64,000 nucleotides of DNA from Mycobacterium syngnathidarum (GCF_001942625.1 NZ_MLCL01000089.1:248001-312000), one strand, 5' to 3'. Positions 9,649 to 19,048 are shown, counted from the first letter of the stretch. Program-made: numbers and translations. Notes: generated from the letters alone by a model not told the origin.

Positions 9649-11118
9649 GTGCACCTGCCCTCCCTGCCCGACCGCCGCGCCGCAGCGGCACCCGAGGCAC
9701 CGTGCCTCGACGACGACCACGCGTCCCTGAGCAACGCCGAGTTCCTCGACGCCGTGCGCCGCGCCGCCTCGACACTGCGCAGCCACGGTGTCCGGTCGGG
9801 CGATGTGGTCGCAGTGATGCTGCCCAACACCGTCGATCTGGTGGTCACGCTGTTCGCCGCCTGGCGCATCGGTGCGGCGGTGACTCCCCTGAATCCATCA
9901 CTGTCGCCCGACGAGGCCGCCTATCAGGTGAGCGACGCCGCCGCCAAGGTTCTCCTCGTCGCCGAACCAGTCGATCTCGGCGCGACTGCCGTGGTCGTCA
10001 CGACGGGAGATCTCACCTCGGAACCGGATGCACAGGATCCCGAACCAGTGTGCGATGCCTCCGCCCTGGCACTGCTGATCTACACCAGCGGCACCACCGG
10101 TCGCCCCAAGGGCGTGATGCTCGACCACTCGAATCTCGATGCGATGTGCCAGATGATCATCAACGCCTTCGACCTCACCGCCGCCGACCACAGCCTGCTG
10201 ATTCTTCCGCTCTTTCACGTCAACGGCATTGTGGTGAGCACGCTTTCGCCCCTGCTGGCGGGCGGGCGCACCACCATCGCCGGCCGTTTCGACCCGAAGA
10301 GCTTCTTCGATCGGGTCAAAGGCAGCCGCGCGACGTACTTCTCGGCAGTGCCGACCATCTACACGATGCTGGCCAACCTGCCGGCCGAGCAGGAACCCGA
10401 TACCTCCACACTGCGGTTCGCCGTGTGCGGGGCGGCACCGGCCAGCGCGGAACTGCTCGAGATGTTCGAGAGCCGCTACGGCGTACCCATCATCGAGGGG
10501 TATGGGCTGTCCGAGGGGTCATGTGCGAGCACCGGAAATCCGTTGCACGGCAAGCGCAAGCCCGGCACCGTCGGCCCGCCGCTACCGGGACAGACCATCC
10601 GAATCGCCGGCGCCGACGGCAACGCGGTGCCGACGGGCGAGTTGGGTGAAGTGCTGATCTCCGGACCCAACGTCATGCGGGGCTATCTGAACCGTCCCGA
10701 CGAGACCGCGAAGACGGTCGTCGACGGCTGGCTGCACACCGGCGACATCGGACGGCTCGACGAAGACGGCTACCTGGTTCTCGTCGACCGCGCCAAGGAC
10801 ATGATCATCCGCGGCGGCGAGAACATCTACCCGAAAGAGATCGAAACCGTCGCCTACCGCCTGACCGGCATCGCCGAGGCAGCAGTTGTCGGCAGGCCCG
10901 ACCCCCTGTACGGCGAGCAGCCCGTGATGTTCGTGACCACCACGCCGGGCAGCATCATCGAGGCCGATCAGGTGCGTGAACACCTCGCCGCGGCACTGTC
11001 GAAATACAAACGCCCCGTGGAGATCACCATTCTCGACGAGCTACCCAAGAACGCTGTCGGCAAGATCGACAAGCCGGCCCTGCGCAAGCGCACCGCCACC
11101 GCCACCCACCCGGTCTGA
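9649..11118 (+). CDS. Class I acyl-/aryl-CoA synthetase (FadD-like)
   Basis: Adenylate-forming ligase of 489 residues that activates a carboxylic acid to its CoA thioester through an acyl-AMP. Visible motifs are the P-loop YTSGTTGRPKG at residues 145-155, the GYGLSEGS substrate/adenine loop, the GDIGRLDEDGY hinge region and the C-terminal catalytic lysine in PKNAVGKIDK. GTG 9649 is preferred because AGGA sits seven bases upstream; an ATG-like start further upstream adds non-conserved sequence. It heads an operon with a DUF3556 membrane protein, a CrtI-like flavoprotein and two SDRs. The acid substrate is unknown. Confidence 0.9.
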   Translation: MHLPSLPDRRAAAAPEAPCLDDDHASLSNAEFLDAVRRAASTLRSHGVRSGDVVAVMLPNTVDLVVTLFAAWRIGAAVTPLNPSLSPDEAAYQVSDAAAKVLLVAEPVDLGATAVVVTTGDLTSEPDAQDPEPVCDASALALLIYTSGTTGRPKGVMLDHSNLDAMCQMIINAFDLTAADHSLLILPLFHVNGIVVSTLSPLLAGGRTTIAGRFDPKSFFDRVKGSRATYFSAVPTIYTMLANLPAEQEPDTSTLRFAVCGAAPASAELLEMFESRYGVPIIEGYGLSEGSCASTGNPLHGKRKPGTVGPPLPGQTIRIAGADGNAVPTGELGEVLISGPNVMRGYLNRPDETAKTVVDGWLHTGDIGRLDEDGYLVLVDRAKDMIIRGGENIYPKEIETVAYRLTGIAEAAVVGRPDPLYGEQPVMFVTTTPGSIIEADQVREHLAAALSKYKRPVEITILDELPKNAVGKIDKPALRKRTATATHPV

Positions 11119-11151
11119 CCGACTTATCCCACCGAAACAGGAGATTTGACA

Positions 11152-12927
11152 ATGGGATTCACACAACCCGACCTACCCGCGGTCGACCCCCAGGAGTTCC
11201 TCGGCAAGCCGTTGATGGAACGGATGCGAATCTTGTCGGTCAACTGGGTCGAGCACGGCTTCGGCTCACCGACGATGGTGCACACCATCTACATCGCCAA
11301 ACTTATCTTCTTCTACGCGCTCGGCGGCGTCATCGTCGCCACCGTCACCTCGGACCTGCCTCCCTTCTGGCATGTTTCACAGTGGTGGAACCAGCCGATC
11401 GTTTATCAGAAGGCCATATTGTGGACGGTACTACTGGAGGCCATCGGTGTGGCCGGATCCTGGGGGCCACTGGCCGGCAAGGTGAAGCCGATGACCGGCG
11501 GTATCTTGTTCTGGGCTCGGCCGGGCACGATCCGGCTGCGCCCGTACAAGCGGGTTCCGTTCACCGCCGGCGACCGGCGCACCTGGTGCGACGTCGCGAT
11601 CTATCTGGGGCTGTTGGCGACGTTGACCGTAGCGCTCGTGCTCCCCGGGATTCCCAGTGAGTCGCTGTCGAAGGTTTTGCCGGACAACACTTCCGGTCTG
11701 GTCAACCCGGCGCTGCTGATCGCTCCCATGGTGCTGCTGGTGGCGATCGGCCTGCGGGACAAGACCATATTCCTCGGCGCCCGCGGTGAGCAGTACCTGC
11801 CTGCGCTGTTCTTCTTCACCGTATTGCCGTTCGTCGACATGATCATCGCGCTGAAGCTGCTGATCGTGGTGGTCTGGGTCGGCGCCGGGATCTCGAAGTT
11901 CGGCAAACATTTCTCCAACGTCATCCCGCCGATGGTGAGCAACAGTCCGTTGATCCCGTCCAAATGGGTCAAACGCGCGCATTACCGCGACTTTCCGCAC
12001 GACTTGCGCCCGTCCCGGGTCGCCGACGTGATGGCCCACGTGCTGGGCACCACGGTGGAGATCCTCGCCCCCCTGACCCTGCTCTTCTCCACGAACAAGG
12101 CGCTCACGCTGGCAGCCGTCGTCCTCATGGTGTGCTTCCACCTGTTCATCGTGTCGACCTTCCCGCTGGCCGTGCCGCTGGAGTGGAATGTCCTGTTCGC
12201 CTACGCCTCGGTGTTCGTGTTCGCCGGATTCCCCGCGTGGGACGGCTATGCAGTGACCGACATGTCCTCGCCATGGTTGACCGCAGCCATCGTTGCGGCG
12301 CTGGCGTTCTTCCCCATTCTGGGTAACTTCCGGCCGGACAAGGTCTCCTTCCTGCCGTCCATGCGTCAGTACGCGGGCAACTGGGCCAGCGCCACCTGGA
12401 CTTTCACTCCGGGCGCCGAGGCCAAACTGAACCGGGTCACGCGGTCGGCACGCAACACGGTGGACCAGTTCGTCGCGTTCGGCTACGAGCCCGAGTGGGC
12501 CGAGGTCACGATGAACCAGCCGATCGCCTGGCGCACGATGCACAGTCAGGGCCGGGGCCTGTTCTCGGTGCTGCTGAACTCGTTGTCGGACATCGACTCC
12601 CGAACCGTGCGCGAGGCGGAGTTCACCTGCAATTCCCTGATCGGGTTCAACTTCGGCGACGGGCACCTGCACGACGAGAACATGATCAAGGCAGTCCAGC
12701 GCGAAGCTCAGTTCGAGCCCGGCGAGCTGATCGTGGCCTGGGTGGAATCTCAAGCCTGGGGCAGCAAGGTGCAGCACTACAAGCTGATCGATGCGGCCCT
12801 CGGCGTGATCGAACGCGGCACCTGGAACGTCGCTGACGCGGTGGCCGAACAGCCCTGGCTGCCCAACGGTCCGATCCCGACGCAGGTCACCTGGTCGCGC
12901 AACGATCGGCACGGGGCACTGGCGTGA
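11152..12927 (+). CDS. DUF3556 multi-pass membrane protein
   Basis: Integral membrane protein of 591 residues. About eight to ten hydrophobic segments occupy residues 40-410, and a soluble C-terminal domain of roughly 180 residues follows. The sequence fits the actinobacterial DUF3556 family, whose function I do not know. ATG 11152 has AGGAGA seven bases upstream. The gene lies 33 bases after the acyl-CoA synthetase and overlaps the next gene by four bases, so it is translationally coupled to enzymes of a CoA-dependent pathway. A role as transporter, or as a membrane oxidoreductase/desaturase partner, is possible; the sequence does not decide. Confidence 0.75.
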   Translation: MGFTQPDLPAVDPQEFLGKPLMERMRILSVNWVEHGFGSPTMVHTIYIAKLIFFYALGGVIVATVTSDLPPFWHVSQWWNQPIVYQKAILWTVLLEAIGVAGSWGPLAGKVKPMTGGILFWARPGTIRLRPYKRVPFTAGDRRTWCDVAIYLGLLATLTVALVLPGIPSESLSKVLPDNTSGLVNPALLIAPMVLLVAIGLRDKTIFLGARGEQYLPALFFFTVLPFVDMIIALKLLIVVVWVGAGISKFGKHFSNVIPPMVSNSPLIPSKWVKRAHYRDFPHDLRPSRVADVMAHVLGTTVEILAPLTLLFSTNKALTLAAVVLMVCFHLFIVSTFPLAVPLEWNVLFAYASVFVFAGFPAWDGYAVTDMSSPWLTAAIVAALAFFPILGNFRPDKVSFLPSMRQYAGNWASATWTFTPGAEAKLNRVTRSARNTVDQFVAFGYEPEWAEVTMNQPIAWRTMHSQGRGLFSVLLNSLSDIDSRTVREAEFTCNSLIGFNFGDGHLHDENMIKAVQREAQFEPGELIVAWVESQAWGSKVQHYKLIDAALGVIERGTWNVADAVAEQPWLPNGPIPTQVTWSRNDRHGALA

Positions 12928-14342
12928 GCACCGCGACAGTGGTCGGCAGCGGGCCCAACGGGCTCGCCGCGGCCCTCACCCTGGCCCGCGCGGGCATTAC
13001 GGTCACGGTGCTCGAAGCCGCCGACCAGATCGGTGGGGGCACCCGCAGCAGCGAAGCCCTGTTGCCAGGCCTGCTGCACGACCACTGTTCGGCGATCCAC
13101 CCGATGGCCGTCGGCTCACCGCTGCTGGCCGACCTCGGCATCCAGTGGCGGTGGCCGGAACTCGACTGCGTGCATCCGCTCGACGACGGCACGGCCGGCG
13201 TGCTGCACCGCTCGGTCGAGGACACTGCCGCCGGACTCGGCATCGACGGCTCGCGGTGGCGGACCCTGTTCAGCGGTCCCGCAGCCGATTTCGACGCACT
13301 CTCGCAGGACATCATGGGCCCGCTGCTGCGAATGCCGCGGCACCCACTGGCCCTGGCCCGGTTCGGCGCTCCGACGGTGTTGCCCGCGACCGCCCTGGCG
13401 CGGGTGTTCCGCTCCGAGGCAGCCAAGGCACTGTTCGGCGGAGTCGCCGCCCATGCGTTCCGACCGCTGCACCTGCCGATGACCTCCGCGATCGGACTGG
13501 GCATCCTGACCGCGGGCCACCGGCACGGCTGGGCGGTCGCCGCCGGCGGCTCCGGTGCGATCGCGACCGCGATGGCTGCCGAGCTGACCCGACTCGGCGG
13601 CAGCATCGAGACCGGTGTTCGGGTCAGCGCGGCAAACCAGTTACCACCCTCGGAGATCACGATGTTCGACCTCGCGCCCGAGGCCGTCGCACAGATTCTC
13701 GGAGACCGCCTACCGCGGCGGGTATCCCGTGCGTACCGCAATTTCCGGCGCGGACCGGGTGCCTTCAAAGTCGATTTCGCCGTCCAGGGCGGAGTCCCGT
13801 GGCGCAATCCGGATGCGCACCGAGCCGGCACCGTACACCTGGGGGGATCCTTCGAAGAGGTCGTCTCCACCGAACGCGCCATCCACGCCGGCCGGCTGCC
13901 GGATCGGCCTTTCGTCCTGGTCGGCCAGCAATATCTGGCCGACCCGCAACGCTCCGTCGGCGACGTGCACCCGGTATGGAGCTATGCGCACGTGCCCAAC
14001 GGTTACACCGGAAACGCCACCGAGGCGATCATCGCCCAAATAGAGCGGTTCGCTCCGGGGTTCCGCGATCGGATCCTCGACCACACGACGCGATCCACGG
14101 TGGCGATGGCCGACTACAACGCCAACTACACCGGCGGCGACATCATGACCGGCGCCAAAGACATCCGGCAGTTGACCTTCGGGCCACGAATCACCTTGTC
14201 ACCGTATTCAACCGGCCTTCCCGGCCACTACATCTGTTCTGCTGCAACGCCTCCGGGCCCCGGAGCCCACGGCATGTGCGGGTACCACGCGGCGCGATCC
14301 GCACTGACCAAACTGACCCACCACCAGGAGGTATCTCGATGA
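12924..14342 (+). CDS. CrtI/phytoene-dehydrogenase-like FAD oxidoreductase
   Basis: Flavin-dependent oxidoreductase of 472 residues. The N-terminal dinucleotide-binding motif VVGSGPNGLAAA and the following LEAADQIGGGTRS are characteristic of the CrtI/amine-oxidase fold. The C-terminal GLPGHYICSAATPPGPGAHG is the conserved FAD-contact region. GTG 12924 overlaps the stop of the DUF3556 gene by four bases (GTGA), and the gene's own stop overlaps the start of the following SDR (ATGA). It probably desaturates or dehydrogenates an acyl or isoprenoid-like intermediate; no carotenoid genes are nearby to suggest pigment synthesis. Confidence 0.85.
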   Translation: MSTATVVGSGPNGLAAALTLARAGITVTVLEAADQIGGGTRSSEALLPGLLHDHCSAIHPMAVGSPLLADLGIQWRWPELDCVHPLDDGTAGVLHRSVEDTAAGLGIDGSRWRTLFSGPAADFDALSQDIMGPLLRMPRHPLALARFGAPTVLPATALARVFRSEAAKALFGGVAAHAFRPLHLPMTSAIGLGILTAGHRHGWAVAAGGSGAIATAMAAELTRLGGSIETGVRVSAANQLPPSEITMFDLAPEAVAQILGDRLPRRVSRAYRNFRRGPGAFKVDFAVQGGVPWRNPDAHRAGTVHLGGSFEEVVSTERAIHAGRLPDRPFVLVGQQYLADPQRSVGDVHPVWSYAHVPNGYTGNATEAIIAQIERFAPGFRDRILDHTTRSTVAMADYNANYTGGDIMTGAKDIRQLTFGPRITLSPYSTGLPGHYICSAATPPGPGAHGMCGYHAARSALTKLTHHQEVSR

Positions 14343-15100
14343 ATGACCTGACGAATCGGCGCGCGATCGTCTCCGGTGCCGCACGCGGCATCGGCCTCGC
14401 GATCGCCCAGCGCCTGGTGGCCGGCGGTGCGCGGGTGGCCATCGCCGACATCGACGGCGACGGAGCCCGGTCCGCAGCCGCCGAGCTGGGCGACGGCTGT
14501 ATCGGCATTGCCTGCGACGTCCGCTCGACCGCCGACGTGACCGCGGCCGTCGCAGCTGCCGTCGATGCCTTCGGTGGGCTCGATCTGCTGGTCAACAACG
14601 CCGGCATCGAGATCGCCAAACCGGTACTCGACATCACCGACGAGGAGTTCACCCGGATCCTCGACATCAACGTCGTCGGCACCTTCCGGTTCACCAGGGC
14701 CGCCGTGCCCGCTCTGGGCCAGGCCGGTGGCGCGGCGATCGTCAACATTGCCTCGGTGGCCGGCACCGCGGGCGGCCCGCTGCTGTCGGCCTATTGTGCG
14801 TCCAAGGGTGCGGTGGTCCGGTTCACCGAATCGGCCGCCGTCGAACTGCGCACCGCCGGTATTCGCGTCAACGCGGTCTGCCCGGGCATCGTGGCCACCG
14901 AGATGGCCGACCGACTGGCCGCCCCGATCGAGGCCATCTCACCGATCCCGTTCGACGATCTCATCGCCCTCAAACAGGGCCGTTTCGGCGCACCGGTCGA
15001 CGTCGCCGAGATGGTGGCCTTCCTCGCCTCCTCGGACGCCGAGTTCATCACCGGCGGCCACTACCTGGTCGACGGCGGCCTGACCGCAAACCTATTCTGA
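14339..15100 (+). CDS. Short-chain dehydrogenase/reductase (SDR)
   Basis: Classical SDR of 253 residues. The cofactor motif is SGAARGIG (serine instead of the usual threonine), the structural motif is NNAG, and the catalytic Ser-Tyr-Lys is seen in ASVAGTA...YCASK. ATG 14339 follows a strong AGGAGG and overlaps the stop of the flavoprotein gene. The C-terminus ends in GGHYLVDGGLTANLF, usual for the family. It is part of the five-gene operon and is followed after 13 bases by a second SDR. Substrate is unknown; a 3-hydroxyacyl or alcohol intermediate is plausible. Confidence 0.9.
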   Translation: MNDLTNRRAIVSGAARGIGLAIAQRLVAGGARVAIADIDGDGARSAAAELGDGCIGIACDVRSTADVTAAVAAAVDAFGGLDLLVNNAGIEIAKPVLDITDEEFTRILDINVVGTFRFTRAAVPALGQAGGAAIVNIASVAGTAGGPLLSAYCASKGAVVRFTESAAVELRTAGIRVNAVCPGIVATEMADRLAAPIEAISPIPFDDLIALKQGRFGAPVDVAEMVAFLASSDAEFITGGHYLVDGGLTANLF

Positions 15101-15113
15101 AAGGAGCACATTC

Positions 15114-15917
15114 ATGACACAGCACACCCATACCCTCGACCGTGCCCAGGCGACCGACCGATCCTTGGCGGGCAAGGTCGCGATCGTCACCGGCGCCGCC
15201 CGCGGCATCGGCCTCGAGATCGCGCGAACGTATGCCGCCCACGGCGCCAAAGTGATGGTCTCCGACATCGACCGTGCAGCCGCCACCGAGGCAGCCGGAC
15301 AGTTGCCGGACGCTACGGCGCACGCGTGTGATGTCCGCAGCGAGGACAGCGTGTCCCAGCTGATCGACCACACCCTCGAACTCCACGGGCAGGTCGACAT
15401 TGTGGTGGCCAACGCCGGGATCGCCACGGTGTCACCATTGACCGAAATGTCGTTCGAAACGTGGCGGACCATGATGTCGGTCAATCTCGACGGCGTGTTC
15501 CTCACCGTCAAGCATGCCGCGCGGGCGATGCTGGCCGGCGGCGCGCCGGGTTCGATCATCACCATGGGTTCGGTCACCGCCCTGTGTGGCACACCGCTGG
15601 TCGGGCACTACGGTGCGGCAAAGGCAGCGGTGGTCAACTTGACCAAAACCGCTGCGCTGGAACTGCGACCGCATGGCATCCGGGTGAACTCCATCCTTCC
15701 GGGCTTCGCTGAGACCGCTCTGGTCAGCGGGAACAAGCAGGCCTACACCGAGACGCTCGGGGTGGACTTCGATGCCGTGATCGCCCAGGCGCAGGGCGGC
15801 TATGTCGACGTGAAAGATGTTGCCGCAGTGGCTCTGTTCCTTGCCGGTGACCGGTCGTCGTTCTGCACCGGGTCCGGGTACGTCGTCGACGGCGGTTTGA
15901 CCGCGAGCCTCATCTGA
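15114..15917 (+). CDS. Short-chain dehydrogenase/reductase (SDR), last gene of the operon
   Basis: Classical SDR of 267 residues with TGAARGIG cofactor motif, NAG motif, and catalytic Ser-Tyr-Lys in MGSVTALCG...YGAAK. A 17-residue polar N-terminal extension precedes the first strand. AAAGGAG lies just before the ATG. It is 13 bases downstream of the previous SDR and shares the C-terminal VDGGLTA end with it, so the two may be diverged duplicates acting on successive or alternative substrates. Confidence 0.9.
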   Translation: MTQHTHTLDRAQATDRSLAGKVAIVTGAARGIGLEIARTYAAHGAKVMVSDIDRAAATEAAGQLPDATAHACDVRSEDSVSQLIDHTLELHGQVDIVVANAGIATVSPLTEMSFETWRTMMSVNLDGVFLTVKHAARAMLAGGAPGSIITMGSVTALCGTPLVGHYGAAKAAVVNLTKTAALELRPHGIRVNSILPGFAETALVSGNKQAYTETLGVDFDAVIAQAQGGYVDVKDVAAVALFLAGDRSSFCTGSGYVVDGGLTASLI

Positions 15918-16080
15918 GAATCATCCGTGGCAGGCCGGCCCAGCGTGTACATTGGCCGCAGATAGCGCTCGTCGCCCGGAATCACTACCGGGCCCGCTAT
16001 TCTGCGCAATTGTCTACCAGCACAGCATTTTTGGTGCTCAATCCTGGCGAATCGGCAACCGTCGTGACACCATCGTGATC
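15918..16080. promoter_or_regulatory. Gap upstream of the arylsulfatase gene
   Basis: This 163-base segment holds two short hairpins, CCCGG-N8-CCGGG at 15975-15992 and AGCAC paired with GTGCT near 16020-16038. The first could end the operon and the second lies in the sulfatase leader. No reliable promoter elements were identified. Confidence 0.3.
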
Positions 16081-18441
16081 ATGGCTGATGACCGCAGTTC
16101 CGAATTCCCGCTGCATCTCGATCGCTATCACCTGCCGGAGCCGGAGTGGACATTCCCCAACGCCACGATCAACCTCTACGCGCAGGACTCGACTCCGGAT
16201 TTCCCGCCGGTGCGTCTGGCCCCGGCAGGCGCACCCAATATCCTTCTCGTCCTGCTCGACGATGTCGGCTTCGGCTGGCCGAGCGTCAACGGCGGTTTGG
16301 TCCGGATGCCGACAGCCGAGCGCCTGCACAAGCGCGGCTTGTTCTACAACCAGTTCCACACCACCGCACTGTGTTCACCCACCCGTGCCGCGCTGTTGAC
16401 CGGACGCAACCACCACTCGGTGGCCACCGGCGTCATCCAGGAGATGGCCACCGGCTATCCGGGCTACTGCGGCATCATCCCCAAAAGCTGCGCGACCATG
16501 GGCGAGCTGCTCAAACAAGCCGGCTACACCTGTGCCTGGTGGGGCAAGAACCACAATGTCCCCGACAACCAGACCAGCCCGGCCGGACCGTTCGACAATT
16601 GGCCCACCAACCAGGGTTTCGATTATTTCTACGGTTTCATCTCCGGCGAGACGGATCAGTTCTATCCGTCGCTGATCCGCAACACCACCCCGGTGGAGCC
16701 ACCCGCGCGGCCCCAGGACGGATATCAACTGCAGCGCGACCTCGCTGACGACGCGATCGCCTGGATCCAGGCTCAGAAGACCATCGCCCCAGACCGGCCG
16801 TTCTTCGGATACTTCTCGACGGGTGCGGCGCACGCGCCGCACCAGCCTCCGTTGGACTGGCGCGGACGCAACAAGGGCCGCTTCGACATGGGCTGGGACG
16901 AATACCGCAAGACCGTCCATCAAAACCAGCTCGACATGGGGATCATTCCGGCCGGCACCCAGCTGACCGAGCGCCCAGACCAGATCCCCTCATGGGACAG
17001 CCAGCCCGCCGAACATCGGGCTTTGTTCGCCCGCCAGGCCGAGAACTTCGCCGACTTCCTGGAACACACCGATTACGAGGTCGGCCGCGTCGTCGATGCG
17101 ATCGAGAAGATCGGCGAGCTCGACAACACCATCGTCATCTACATCCTCGGCGACAACGGCTCATCGGGCGAGGGCTCGTTGATCGGCACACCGAACGAGC
17201 TGATGAGCCTCAACGGTCAGCAGCCGTCGATCGAGGAATCGCTACGTTTCATCGACAACTGGGGACTGCCCGGGACGTCCCCGCACTACGCCGTGGGTTG
17301 GGCGCACGCCGGTGACACCCCGTTCCAGTGGACCAAACAGGTGGCCTCGCACTTCGGCGGCACCCGCAACAGCATGATCGTGTCCTGGCCGGACAAGATC
17401 TCCGAGCACGGAGCGGTGCGCTCCCAGTTCCATCACGTGATCGATGTGCTGCCCACCCTTTTGGAGGTGGTCGGAGTCCGCGAACCGGTCGAGGTCAACG
17501 GCTACATCCAGCGTCCCATCGAAGGCGTCAGCTTCGCGTACTCATTCGCCGACGGCGCAGCCAAGAGCACCCGAGACAAGCAGTACTTCGAAATGATGGG
17601 CAACCGGGCCATGTATCACGACGGCTGGATCGCCTGTGTGCGGCACGGCCGGCTGCCGTGGGAGACCGCGGGCACCTTCTCCTACGACGACGACAAGTGG
17701 GAGTTGTACAACATCGCCGAGGATTTCAGCGAATCGGTGGACCTGGCCGAGCAGGAACCGGCCAAACTCAAAGAGTTGCAGGACATGTTCCTGGCCGAGG
17801 CGGCCAAGTACAACGTGCTGCCCATCGACGACCGGTTCGCCGAACGCCTCGACGTCACCCTGCGGCCGAGCTTCTTCACCGGCCGCAAGGAGGTCACCTT
17901 CCACCCGGGCATGATCCGGCTGCCCGAAGGGTCGGCGCCGAAGATGGTCGGAGTCCCGCACCGGATCACGGTGCCCGTCGAGATTCCCGAGGGTGGGGCC
18001 GAGGGCGTCCTGGCTGCCCTCGGCGGTGATGCCGCAGGATTCGCATTGTTCTTGTGGGAAGGCAAAGTTCGCTACCACTACAACTATTTCGGCCTCCAAC
18101 GCTATGACGCGACGGCCGAGGAACCGCTGGTCCCCGGTAAACACGTCATCACAGTCGACTTCACCCCGGACGGCCCCCAACCGGGGTCACCTGCATCGGT
18201 AACGGTGTCCGTCGACGGCAACCAGGCCGCGCAGACCCGCGTCGAGCGACAGGTGCCGCAGCGCTGCGGCACCGAATGCTTCGACGTCGGCATGGACAAC
18301 GTCTCACCGGTCTGTGACGACTATGCCGACAAGGCGCCGTTCCCGTTCACCGGAAGGTTCGAGTCGGTGACGTTCACGTTCGGCGACCACGACGAACCCT
18401 CGGGTATGGACCGCCTCGAAATGGCCACCAAATTGGACTGA
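16081..18441 (+). CDS. Type I arylsulfatase (AtsA/AtsD-like)
   Basis: Sulfate ester hydrolase of 786 residues in the alkaline phosphatase superfamily. The signature CSPTRAALLTGR begins at Cys98, the residue converted to formylglycine. Metal ligands are visible as DD at residues 60-61 and in YILGDNGSSGEG. The length matches mycobacterial AtsA and AtsD. No signal peptide is seen, so a cytoplasmic location is likely. ATG 16081 is chosen; upstream in-frame sequence lacks conservation. No formylglycine-generating enzyme lies next to it in this window. The gene is convergent with the S10 operon and ends in a long palindrome that includes its TGA. Confidence 0.92.
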   Translation: MADDRSSEFPLHLDRYHLPEPEWTFPNATINLYAQDSTPDFPPVRLAPAGAPNILLVLLDDVGFGWPSVNGGLVRMPTAERLHKRGLFYNQFHTTALCSPTRAALLTGRNHHSVATGVIQEMATGYPGYCGIIPKSCATMGELLKQAGYTCAWWGKNHNVPDNQTSPAGPFDNWPTNQGFDYFYGFISGETDQFYPSLIRNTTPVEPPARPQDGYQLQRDLADDAIAWIQAQKTIAPDRPFFGYFSTGAAHAPHQPPLDWRGRNKGRFDMGWDEYRKTVHQNQLDMGIIPAGTQLTERPDQIPSWDSQPAEHRALFARQAENFADFLEHTDYEVGRVVDAIEKIGELDNTIVIYILGDNGSSGEGSLIGTPNELMSLNGQQPSIEESLRFIDNWGLPGTSPHYAVGWAHAGDTPFQWTKQVASHFGGTRNSMIVSWPDKISEHGAVRSQFHHVIDVLPTLLEVVGVREPVEVNGYIQRPIEGVSFAYSFADGAAKSTRDKQYFEMMGNRAMYHDGWIACVRHGRLPWETAGTFSYDDDKWELYNIAEDFSESVDLAEQEPAKLKELQDMFLAEAAKYNVLPIDDRFAERLDVTLRPSFFTGRKEVTFHPGMIRLPEGSAPKMVGVPHRITVPVEIPEGGAEGVLAALGGDAAGFALFLWEGKVRYHYNYFGLQRYDATAEEPLVPGKHVITVDFTPDGPQPGSPASVTVSVDGNQAAQTRVERQVPQRCGTECFDVGMDNVSPVCDDYADKAPFPFTGRFESVTFTFGDHDEPSGMDRLEMATKLD

Positions 18442-18493
18442 GCAGACGCAAATGTCCCCCAAACCCGAAGGTTTGGGGGACATTTGCGTCTGC
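18442..18493. terminator. Long palindrome between arylsulfatase and rpsQ (family copy 1)
   Basis: A perfect inverted repeat with 24-base arms (GCAGACGCAAATGTCCCCC plus AAACC) around a CGAA tetraloop. It separates two convergent genes, and the preceding TGA of the sulfatase joins it directly as TGAGCAGACGC. It belongs to a family with three more copies in this window and probably terminates transcription from both sides. Confidence 0.8.
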
Positions 18494-18518
18494 TCGCGAG
18501 AAAAAACGGAGGCCTTCG

Positions 18519-18815
18519 CTACTTCGCTTTTTCCAGCACCTCGACCAGGCGCCAGCGCTTGGAGGCCGACAGCGGCCGGGTCTCCATCAGCGAGACGCGG
18601 TCGCCGATACCGGCGTCACCGTTCTCGTCGTGCGCCTTGACCTTCTTCGTGGTCCGGATGATCTTGCCGTAGAGCGCGTGGCTCTTGCGATCTTCCAGCT
18701 CGACCACGATGGTCTTCTGCATCTTGTCGCTCACCACGTAGCCGATGGCGGTCTTGCGACGGCCACGGGTCTCCTCGGTGCGCGGAGTGTGCTTGGGGCC
18801 CTTAGTCTCCGCCAT
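18519..18815 (-). CDS. rpsQ: 30S ribosomal protein S17
   Basis: Primary 16S-binding protein of the small subunit, 98 residues. The conserved [14 protein letters not shown] and [14 protein letters not shown] segments identify it. Its start overlaps the rpmC stop (TAATG). It is the last gene of the S10 operon here, followed by the shared palindrome at 18442-18493, so the operon stops at S17 and does not run into the spc genes. Confidence 0.98.
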   Translation of the reverse strand: MAETKGPKHTPRTEETRGRRKTAIGYVVSDKMQKTIVVELEDRKSHALYGKIIRTTKKVKAHDENGDAGIGDRVSLMETRPLSASKRWRLVEVLEKAK

Positions 18816-19048
18816 TAGCTTTCCTCACCTCCGGGCCCGGAAGCCAGACCCAACTCACGTTCACGCAGCACGGTGTAGACCCGTGCGATCTCCTGGCGCA
18901 CAGTGCGCAGCCGACGGTTGTTGGCCAGCTGACCGGTCGCCATCTGGAAGCGCAGGTTGAACAGCTCTTCCTTCGACTCGCGCAGCTTGTCCGTCAACTC
19001 GCTGTCGGACAGTTCGCGCAGTTCACCAGGCGTAGTTCCCACTGCCAT
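18815..19048 (-). CDS. rpmC: 50S ribosomal protein L29
   Basis: Large-subunit protein near the exit tunnel, 77 residues. [30 protein letters not shown] helices and the [12 protein letters not shown] motif identify it. ATG 19048 overlaps the rplP stop by the ATGA arrangement, indicating translational coupling. A longer in-frame reading upstream is only the shadow of rplP. Confidence 0.97.
   Translation of the reverse strand: MAVGTTPGELRELSDSELTDKLRESKEELFNLRFQMATGQLANNRRLRTVRQEIARVYTVLRERELGLASGPGGEES

Noticed and set aside
11431..12912. Long open frame of 493 codons on the minus strand
   Set aside because: It is antisense to the DUF3556 membrane protein gene, rich in His/Arg/Gln as expected for a high-GC shadow, with no domain resemblance.
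13145..14338. Upstream extension of the first SDR frame
   Set aside because: It runs through the CrtI-like gene in another frame with Arg-rich composition; ATG 14339 has AGGAGG.
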